DNA from: Deltaproteobacteria bacterium
GTDB lineage: Bacteria; Myxococcota_A; UBA9042; PHBI01
Assembly (NCBI GenBank): GCA_020632715.1
Contig: JACKFA010000002.1
Span: forward strand, 1,168,501 to 1,232,500
DNA length: 64,000 bases
Reading direction: 5' to 3'
The notes beneath the pieces are model-generated. The model had not been told where the DNA came from. It saw only the letters and a program-made list of their open reading frames with translations, and made no database searches. Positions 58,324-64,000 of this stretch are shown in pieces. Made by a program: the position numbers and the translations under genes. Each line of letters opens with the position of its first letter. The first letter of the stretch is position 1.

Positions 58324-58974
58324 TCACCCGAGCAAGGACTCGAGGGCCTGCCGGACGTCGCGCGTGACGGTGTGGATGGGGGCCGTCCCGTCGACGGTGA
58401 TGACGCGACCGCCGCGCCAGTCGGCGAGGATCTCCTTGTACGCCTGCGCGACGCGCTTCTGGATGGCGAGCTTCTCGAAGCTGTCGCGCCCGACGCGGGT
58501 CGCCTCGATGCGCGCCATGGCGATGTCGGCGGGGACGTCGATGAAGATCGTGAGGTCCGGGGCGAGCGCCTTGTCGTTGATCTGGCGCACGAAGCGGAGG
58601 TCCGTGTCGAGCCCCTGGTAGGCGAGGCTCGAGACGACGTAGCGGTCGCACACGACGTGGTAGCCGCGCTCGAGGGCCGGGAGGATCTCGTTCTTCACGT
58701 GGTCGAGGCGGTCGGCCGCGAAGAGGAGGGCGACGGCGGCCGGGTCGATGGGGCTCGCCTTGCCCTCGCCGGTGCTCGCGACGAGGCGCCCGCGCAGGAT
58801 CTGCCGGATCATCGCGCCGATGGGCCCGTCGCTCGGCTCGTTCGTGCCGTGGACGTGCTCACCGCGCTCGCGCAGCCACTCGACGATCTTCGCCTTCTGC
58901 GTCGTCGTGCCGGCGCCGTCGACGCCCTCGAGCACGATGAGCTTGCCGCGCGCGCCCTTGCCCTTGCCGCCCAT
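58324..58974 (-). CDS. tmk: Thymidylate kinase with atypical P-loop
   Basis: 216 residues. dTMP kinase signatures: LEGVDGAGTTTQ at the start, NEPSDGPIG (the NEP/TREP region), CDRYVVSSLAYQG (DRY motif), LAPDLTIFIDVPADIAMARI. The usual P-loop lysine (GAGKST) is Thr here (GAGTTT), which is unexpected for a kinase P-loop; a few deltaproteobacterial Tmk sequences have the same change from memory, not checked. It would phosphorylate dTMP to dTDP. It is last in the rpoZ-lipoprotein-tmk run, 3 bp after the lipoprotein. Confidence 0.87.
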   Translation of the reverse strand: MGGKGKGARGKLIVLEGVDGAGTTTQKAKIVEWLRERGEHVHGTNEPSDGPIGAMIRQILRGRLVASTGEGKASPIDPAAVALLFAADRLDHVKNEILPALERGYHVVCDRYVVSSLAYQGLDTDLRFVRQINDKALAPDLTIFIDVPADIAMARIEATRVGRDSFEKLAIQKRVAQAYKEILADWRGGRVITVDGTAPIHTVTRDVRQALESLLG

Positions 58975-58977
58975 CGC

Positions 58978-59775
58978 TCACTCCTCCGGACAGGGGAGCT
59001 CCTCGACGCGGATCCCCTCGGGGCAGGGGATCCGGAACGCGCCGGCGTCGAGCTCGAGGTTCACGTCGACGTCGCGGTAGACGAGGCGGAGGTCCACGTC
59101 GCCCTTCTTCATCTTCACGTCGAGGCGGTGCGGGAGGCGGAAGCCGCCCTCGTCGCCGAAGTCGTCGTAGGCGAGGTCGACCTGGACCTTGCCGTCCTTC
59201 ACGAGCTGCGCGCGCTTCACCTCGCCGCGCCCGTGGGTGACCCAGAGGCGCTGCGTGACGCCGTCCTGGCCCTCGAGCTCGAGGCGGTAGGCGCCGGCGC
59301 CGCGGTCCCACGTGACGGTCTCGCCGGCGTGCGCGATGACCGGCGGGCGCCCGAAGAGCACCGACGCGAGCTGCTCGGGCTCCATCGCGATCGGGACGAG
59401 GCGGCCGACGTTCGTCGGGCAGGCGCGCCCCGTGTAGCAGACCTTCCCGCCGCGCTCGAACGACGTGAAGCGGTCGCCGTCGGTCGCGAGCACGGAGACG
59501 ACGTCGTCGGTGGGGGAGAGCCCCGAGAAGTGCACGGAGGCCGGCCGCGACACGAGGATCGCGAGCTTGCCCTTGATGACCTGCGCGTCGCTGTACTGCG
59601 TCGCGCGCGCCTCGACGGCGAGCGTGCGGAGGCCCGCGACGTCGCGCGTGGCGAGCTCGATGACCGCGCCCGGGTCGGTGAGGACGTCCGACGGCGGATC
59701 GACGTCGCCGCTCGGGCAGCCCGCGAGCGTCGCGAGGGCGGCGGCGGCGAGGAGGGCGCCGAGGCGCCGCGTCAC
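58978..59775 (-). CDS. Lipoprotein, LolA/LolB-like fold candidate
   Basis: 265 residues; GTG start at 59773-59775, one base after the rpoZ stop. Signal peptide with lipobox TLAGC. The mature protein is a mixed beta domain with long antiparallel strands (YSDAQVIKGKLAILVSRPAS, RLELEGQDGVTQRLWVTH, VDLAYDDFGDEGGFRLPH), which recalls DUF4292/LolA-LolB-like lipid-binding folds, by shape only. Three cysteines (GRAC, CYTG, PCPE) could form disulfides. Position in the rpoZ-tmk operon gives no functional clue. Confidence 0.72.
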   Translation of the reverse strand: MTRRLGALLAAAALATLAGCPSGDVDPPSDVLTDPGAVIELATRDVAGLRTLAVEARATQYSDAQVIKGKLAILVSRPASVHFSGLSPTDDVVSVLATDGDRFTSFERGGKVCYTGRACPTNVGRLVPIAMEPEQLASVLFGRPPVIAHAGETVTWDRGAGAYRLELEGQDGVTQRLWVTHGRGEVKRAQLVKDGKVQVDLAYDDFGDEGGFRLPHRLDVKMKKGDVDLRLVYRDVDVNLELDAGAFRIPCPEGIRVEELPCPEE

Positions 59776-59776
59776 C

Positions 59777-60010
59777 TCAGTCGTCCTGGCCGGTGTTCCA
59801 GCCCGCGAGCAGGTTGGCGACGTCCTGGTCGAAGCTCACCTTGCCGCCCGCGATCTCGCGGAGCGACTTCACGGCCATCTTGTTGCCCTTGCTGTCGACC
59901 ATCGTGTCGTGGCCGAGCGCCAGCTGGCGGGCGCGCTTCGCGGCGAGCATCACCAGGGCGAAGCGGTTGTCCACCTGGTCCAGGCAGTCTTCGATCGTCA
60001 CACGGGCCAT
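59777..60010 (-). CDS. rpoZ: RNA polymerase omega subunit
   Basis: 77 residues, family length. Conserved sequence MARVTIEDCLDQVDNRFALVMLAAKRARQL, then KMAVKSLREIAGGKVSF. It stabilises the beta-prime subunit of RNA polymerase. It leads a short operon with the downstream lipoprotein and tmk genes. Confidence 0.95.
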   Translation of the reverse strand: MARVTIEDCLDQVDNRFALVMLAAKRARQLALGHDTMVDSKGNKMAVKSLREIAGGKVSFDQDVANLLAGWNTGQDD

Positions 60011-60134
60011 GGGTACCTCGGCAAGGGTCCGAAAACCGGACGCGGAAACAACGCACGGAGCGCGCCCGAAGTCAAGGTGATTCGGCCCGGCGGTCGCGGG
60101 GGGAGGAGGCGCGCGGCCGCTCGCGAGGCGGGGC

Positions 60135-61154
60135 TCAGAGGAATCGGACGAGGTCGACGCCGCTCCGGCTGGCCGCGATCGTGAGCGTCTGGCGCTCGCC
60201 GAGGAGCTCGCCCGCGACCTGGAACGGCACGGGCTCCGTGAACTCGAGGTGGACCTCGTCGACGAGGAAGTCGAAGATCGCGGGATGAGCGAAGGTACCG
60301 CGCCGGAGGCGCCCGAGGTTCGCGAGCAGCTTCGTGGGGGCGACGTTCGAGATCCGCAGGTGGAAGCGGCCGGCGTCGACGCCCGCGAGCGGGAGCAGCT
60401 TGAAGCGGTGCCCGAAGAAGGGGCAGGTGCCCATGAGGACGGCGTTCGCGGGCCCCTCGTAGAGCACGTCGCCGGGGGCGTAGGCGCGGCCGAGCTCCGC
60501 GCCCGAGTCGCCGTCGGTCGCGGCGTGGCCGCGGGCGCCCGTGAGCGTCACCTTCACGCCGACCTTCTTCCGGAAGAGGCGGCGCGGGAGGGTCATCCCG
60601 AAGATCGCGGTCACGTAGCCCGCGCGGCCGTGGAAGGCGCGGCGGAGGGGGCCCTTCTGCGCGGCGCCGAGGAGGGCGCGGAAGTCGCGCAGCGCGGACG
60701 CCTCGAGCCCGAGGGAGCCGTAGGCGAACTGGACGCCCTCGGCCTCGCAGAGCCCGAGGCGGAGCGTGTCGGCCGAGGGGTTCAGGACGTAGGTGCGGAG
60801 GTCGTTCAGGGGATCGCCGCCGCCGCCGGAGACGACGCCCGCGAGGCCGTTGCCGGCGCCGAGCGCGACGATGCCGATGCGCGGCGGGCTCGCGGCGGTG
60901 TCGCGCGCGTCGAGCTCGTTGATGAAGCGGTGGACGGTGCCGTCGCCGCCGGCCGTGAAGACCGTGCCGTAGCCGCGGGTGAGGAGCGCGTCGACGACGT
61001 CGCGGTAGTCGTCACCGTCGTCGCAGACGTAGACGTGGTCGGGCGAGACGATCTCGCCGATGGCCGCGATGAGCTCCTTCGACGCGCGGTTGGCGCGCGG
61101 GTTGACGAGCACCGCGTGCTCGCTCGACGTCAGCGTCGTCGTCGTCGTCGTCAT
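60135..61154 (-). CDS. Diacylglycerol/sphingosine-kinase-like lipid kinase
   Basis: 339 residues from the ATG at 61152-61154, with GGAGGG five bases upstream. The DAGK catalytic motif is clear: VFTAGGDGTVHRFINEL near 80, then VALGAGNGLAGVV. The C-terminal beta domain follows (YEGPANAVLMGTCPFFGHRF, VDEVHLEFTEPVPFQVAGE). It phosphorylates a lipid, probably diacylglycerol. The first codons are a run of Thr from a short GTC/GAC trinucleotide repeat (about 61135-61152); length changes there would not shift the frame. Confidence 0.85.
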   Translation of the reverse strand: MTTTTTTLTSSEHAVLVNPRANRASKELIAAIGEIVSPDHVYVCDDGDDYRDVVDALLTRGYGTVFTAGGDGTVHRFINELDARDTAASPPRIGIVALGAGNGLAGVVSGGGGDPLNDLRTYVLNPSADTLRLGLCEAEGVQFAYGSLGLEASALRDFRALLGAAQKGPLRRAFHGRAGYVTAIFGMTLPRRLFRKKVGVKVTLTGARGHAATDGDSGAELGRAYAPGDVLYEGPANAVLMGTCPFFGHRFKLLPLAGVDAGRFHLRISNVAPTKLLANLGRLRRGTFAHPAIFDFLVDEVHLEFTEPVPFQVAGELLGERQTLTIAASRSGVDLVRFL

Positions 61155-61426
61155 GGGCTCCCTCCGACTCCCCCGGGGGGGCGGCCGTCGCAAGATCCGC
61201 GCCACGCGCGGCTCTGCGCGGGGCCCCTGAGTCGTCGCGGACTTGCGGGCCGGGTGCGAACGGCGCGACGCGGCGCGGTGCGCAGCGCGCTACGCACGGC
61301 GGGTGTCGACGGGGCCCTTCCGGGCGGCGGGTTGACGACGGCTGCGGCGCGTGCGATCTCGCCTCGAAGCGTGAAACGTGCCGCGTGTCCGGATGCCCGA
61401 GCTGGGCTCGCCGGAGGAGACACGAG

Positions 61427-62035
61427 ATGAACGATCCGAACGCCGGCCAGCAGCCGGACCACCTGAGCGTGCTGATCGTCGAGGACGAGGCCACGCACCA
61501 GCTCCTGATCCGGAAGGCGCTCTCGAAGGAGGGGTCGGCGTTCTCGGTGCTGCAGTTCGCGCGCTCGTCGGAGGAGGCGGTGCGCTTCGCGAAGCAGATG
61601 AGCTTCGACGTGCTGCTCGTCGACAACCGGATCCCGGGCGCGCGCGGGCTCGATCTGTTGACGGAGCTGCGCGAGAGCGGCGTCACGGCGCCGTTCGTGC
61701 TGATGACGTCGGCGGGGAGCGAGGATCTCGTCGTGCAGGCGTACCGGCAGAACGTGTCGGACTACATCATCAAGGACAGCGGCTTCTGGAAGGATCTCCC
61801 GGGCGTGCTGTCGCGGGTCATCGCGCAGGACCGCGCGAAGAAGCGCGAGCACGAGCTCCTCGAGCGCCTCGAGCGCACCAACGGGAAGCTCGACGCGCTG
61901 CATCGGTCGACCGAAGAGCGGGTCGAGAAGCTCCGCGGCGAGGTGAAGGCGCTCGCGGCGGCGGTCGCCGGGCTCGACGCGAAGGCGCGCGAGGTCGTCG
62001 AGGCGCACATCGCGGCGATGACGGCGCTGCTCTGA
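61427..62035 (+). CDS. Stand-alone response regulator with coiled-coil tail
   Basis: 202 residues from the ATG at 61427 with GGAGG ten bases upstream. Residues 11-135 are a receiver domain with Asp66 as phosphorylation site (VLLVDNRIPG), acidic Glu19-Asp20, the switch Thr/Ser of VLMTSAGSED and the Lys of YIIKDSG. No DNA-binding output; residues 140-200 are a charged coiled coil (KKREHELLERLERTNGKLD, RSTEERVEKLRGEVKAL). It probably works by binding a partner. Its stop overlaps the start of the acyl-AMP ligase by one base. Confidence 0.88.
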   Translation: MNDPNAGQQPDHLSVLIVEDEATHQLLIRKALSKEGSAFSVLQFARSSEEAVRFAKQMSFDVLLVDNRIPGARGLDLLTELRESGVTAPFVLMTSAGSEDLVVQAYRQNVSDYIIKDSGFWKDLPGVLSRVIAQDRAKKREHELLERLERTNGKLDALHRSTEERVEKLRGEVKALAAAVAGLDAKAREVVEAHIAAMTALL

Positions 62036-63639
62036 TGGCCGCGGGGGCGCGCGCGGGCATGCCCCCGAGCGCGGTCGAGGCGCTCGCGCGCCGCGCGGAG
62101 GCGCGCGCCGACGACGTCGCCGCGGTGATCTGCGACGAGACGCTGACGCACGCCGGGCTCTGGCGTGAGACGCGGCGCGCGGCGGCGGCGCTCGCGCGGG
62201 CGGGGCTCGCGGCGGGGGAGCGGTGCGTGCTCGCGTTGCCGACGAGCGTCGCGCTCGCCGCGGGCTTCCTCGGGGCGCAGCGGCTGAGCGCGATCCCGGC
62301 GGCGGTCGACGAGCACCTCCCGGACGACGCGCTCGCGGCGCGCGCGCGGGCGGTCGGGGCGCGGGTCGTGGTCGCGCTCGCGGAGCGGGTGGCGGCGCTC
62401 GGGCTCCTGCTCGCGCCCGACGGCGTCGTGGTCGTGGCGGGAGCGTTCGGCGAGGACGACGGCGGGGACGCGATCGCCGGGCTCCCGTGGCCCACGGGCG
62501 AGGAGGTGTCGCACCTGCAGTTCACCTCGGGGACGACGGGGCAGCCGAAGGCGGCGATCATCACGCACCGGAACACGGCGTTCGAGGTGGCGATCGGCGC
62601 CGAGCGGCTCGGGTACGACGAGCGCGACGTGATGGTGAGCTGGATGCCGCTCCACCACGACTTCGGGCTCATCCGCTTCTGGCTGACGCCGGTGTGGCTC
62701 GGGATCCCGGTGCACCTCCTGCGGCCGTCGATCCTCGAGCTCCGGCGCTGGCTCGAGACGGTGAGCGCGGTCGGGGGGACGGTCACCGGGAGCCCGGACT
62801 TCGGGTATCGCGTGGCGACGCGGCTCGTGTCGCCGCGGGGGCTCGACCTCGGGACGCTGCGGGTGGCGCTGTCGGGCGGGGAGCCCGTGCGGAAGGACAC
62901 GCTCGACGCGTTCGTGGCGCGCTTCGGGGTCGCGCCCGAGGTGCTGAACCCGGGCTACGGGCTCGCGGAGGCGACGCTCGCGGTGTCGGCGTATCCGCCG
63001 GGGGAGCGCGCGCGGGTGGACGCGACGGGGCAGGTGGCGAGCGGGCGGGCGTACCCGGGGGTGCGGGTGCGCGTGGTCGACGACGCGGGGCGCGAGGTGC
63101 CGGCGGGGGTGCGGGGGCACCTCGAGACCGCGGGGGAGCACGTCTTCGCGGGGTATTGGGGCGACGAGGCCGCGACGGCCGAGGTGATGAACGGCGAGTG
63201 GCTCCGCACGGGGGACGTGGCCGCGGTGGACGCGGACGGGTGGATCTACGTGCTCGGGCGCGAGCGGGCGATGATCAAGCGGGCGGGGTCGGCGATAGCG
63301 CCGCGGGAGGTCGAGGAGGCGGTCGACCGGATCGCGGGCGTGCGCTTCTCGGCGGCGGTCGGGGTGCCGAACGAGGCGCTCGGCGGCACGGAGGACGTGG
63401 TCGTCGTGGCGGAGGTGCGGGCCGAGGCGGCGGAGGCGGTCGAGGCGGCGGACGCGCTGGGGCGCGCGGTGGCGGCGGCGGCGCGCGCGGCGACGGGGCA
63501 CGCGCCGGGGCGGGTGCTGCTGGTCGTGGCGCGGACGATCCCGCTCACGGCGAACGGGAAGGTGCGGCACGCGGCGCTCCGGGAGCAGGTCGCGTCGGGG
63601 GCGCTCGAGGCGTCGGGCGCGGTGCTCTGGCGCGGGTAG
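62035..63639 (+). CDS. Fatty-acyl-AMP ligase-like acyl-adenylating enzyme
   Basis: 534 residues. Adenylation motifs: QFTSGTTGQPKAAIITHRN (P-loop), SWMPLHHDFGLI (FAAL-type, not the GxxH of FACL), NPGYGLAEATLAV, TGDVAAVDADG, and the catalytic Lys in PLTANGKVRHAAL. The phrases WMPLHHDFGLIRFW and SGGEPVRKDTLDAF fit the FAAL branch, which makes acyl-AMP and hands it to an acyl carrier protein. No carrier or PKS gene is adjacent. It overlaps the response-regulator stop (TGATG). Confidence 0.85.
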   Translation: MAAGARAGMPPSAVEALARRAEARADDVAAVICDETLTHAGLWRETRRAAAALARAGLAAGERCVLALPTSVALAAGFLGAQRLSAIPAAVDEHLPDDALAARARAVGARVVVALAERVAALGLLLAPDGVVVVAGAFGEDDGGDAIAGLPWPTGEEVSHLQFTSGTTGQPKAAIITHRNTAFEVAIGAERLGYDERDVMVSWMPLHHDFGLIRFWLTPVWLGIPVHLLRPSILELRRWLETVSAVGGTVTGSPDFGYRVATRLVSPRGLDLGTLRVALSGGEPVRKDTLDAFVARFGVAPEVLNPGYGLAEATLAVSAYPPGERARVDATGQVASGRAYPGVRVRVVDDAGREVPAGVRGHLETAGEHVFAGYWGDEAATAEVMNGEWLRTGDVAAVDADGWIYVLGRERAMIKRAGSAIAPREVEEAVDRIAGVRFSAAVGVPNEALGGTEDVVVVAEVRAEAAEAVEAADALGRAVAAAARAATGHAPGRVLLVVARTIPLTANGKVRHAALREQVASGALEASGAVLWRG

Positions 63640-63650
63640 GCGGCTCATCG

Positions 63651-64000
63651 TCAGGCGCGCGGGGCGCGGAGGACGTGCTCGACCTCTTCGAGGACGAGGG
63701 CGTCGGGGTGCGCGCGGGCCCAGCGCTCGAAGAAGGCGGCGAGGGCGGCGGTGAAGGCGCGGTCGTCGGCGCCGGGCGGGCGCGCGACGGGCGGGTGTGA
63801 GCGGAAGCGGAGGCGGCGGCCGCCGGCGGCGAAGCGGGCGGTCACGGGGACGAGGGCGGCGCCGGTGAGGCGGGCGAGGGCGGCGGCGCCGGTGCCGAGG
63901 GGGAGGGCGCGGCCGAGGAAGGGGATGGGGACGGGGTGGTCGGCCTCGTGGCCGTCGAGGGCGAGGAAGGCGACGTGGCCGGGGGTGCGGAGGGCGTCGG
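63651..64000 (-). CDS. LpxL/HtrB-type lysophospholipid or lipid A acyltransferase, C-terminal part
   Basis: About 116 C-terminal residues; the start is outside the window. The sequence ADHPVPIPFLGRALPLGTG...LARLTGAALVPVTARF resembles the C-terminal half of Bacterial_lipid_A_acyltransferase enzymes (substrate-binding region after the HxxxxD motif, which would be beyond the edge). Convergent with the FAAL-like gene, 11 bp away. Assignment by style of sequence; moderate confidence. Confidence 0.65.
   Translation of the reverse strand, partial: DALRTPGHVAFLALDGHEADHPVPIPFLGRALPLGTGAAALARLTGAALVPVTARFAAGGRRLRFRSHPPVARPPGADDRAFTAALAAFFERWARAHPDALVLEEVEHVLRAPRA

Noticed and set aside
61135..61152. 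GTC trinucleotide run as a phase-variation switch
   Set aside because: A trinucleotide repeat within the coding start cannot shift the frame; it only adds or removes Thr codons.

Overview
This 64 kb window is chromosomal DNA of very high GC (by eye about 70-73%). Almost every codon ends in G or C, so long spurious open frames lie opposite nearly every real gene. The gene content points to a Myxococcota (former Deltaproteobacteria) bacterium, possibly of the Polyangia/Sandaracinus type. The signs are many lipoproteins with FG-GAP, propeller and ASH-like modules, an OmpA porin with thrombospondin-3 calcium repeats, a secreted protein with 11 VWC-like repeats, a metzincin lipoprotein, Sel1 and giant TPR proteins, and an alpha-2-macroglobulin/PbpC pair. 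The taxonomic call is inference. I see no rRNA, tRNA, CRISPR array, phage or insertion sequence; this looks like core and lineage-specific chromosome.

Layout. 1-5.4 kb (minus): the N-terminus of a TrmA/RlmD-type rRNA methyltransferase overlapping a Rieske oxygenase, a GTG-start asparaginase, a propeller-type lipoprotein, and a 212-residue unknown behind an unusually AT-rich promoter. 5.7-7.0 kb (plus): an MFS transporter. 7.0-15.3 kb (minus): an eight-gene run of PspA, a membrane-anchored solute-binding domain fused to OmpA, an ABC permease and ATPase, a membrane/coiled-coil protein, a Ycf46-like AAA+ ATPase and two small unknowns. This is the most interesting locus of the window and looks like an envelope-stress or transport machine. 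15.5-26.2 kb: an FG-GAP lipoprotein, a metzincin lipoprotein, an RsmB/RsmF-like m5C methyltransferase whose PUA-like tail is a separate overlapping gene, an OmpA/TSP3 porin, IlvD, a coiled-coil lipoprotein and a GNAT.

26.3-31.4 kb (plus): a soluble Clp/HslU-like AAA module fused to an FtsH-type M41 peptidase, then an operon of a ferredoxin-type reductase, a MerR regulator and a diiron oxygenase behind a 28-bp palindromic operator. 31.4-31.8 kb: a gene-free repeat element ending in a perfect 31-bp inverted repeat. 31.8-40.2 kb: the VWC protein, a lipoprotein, TPP-riboswitch-controlled ThiC, two small lipoproteins and a ThDP-dependent phosphonopyruvate decarboxylase. 40.4-48.6 kb: an alpha-2-macroglobulin with its CxEQ thioester, translationally coupled to PbpC. 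48.6-56.6 kb: a membrane sulfatase/phosphoglycerol-transferase-like protein, a 1332-residue TPR protein and a FadL-type porin.

56.6-64 kb: a 63-residue unknown, a RibBA whose DHBP-synthase half has lost its catalytic motifs, an operon rpoZ - lipoprotein - tmk (the kinase has Thr where the P-loop Lys is expected), a diacylglycerol-kinase-like lipid kinase, a stand-alone response regulator overlapping a fatty-acyl-AMP-ligase-like gene, and the C-terminal part of an LpxL-type acyltransferase cut by the window edge. Much of the window serves the cell envelope: lipoproteins, outer-membrane porins, peptidoglycan synthesis and defence, lipid activation and membrane stress.
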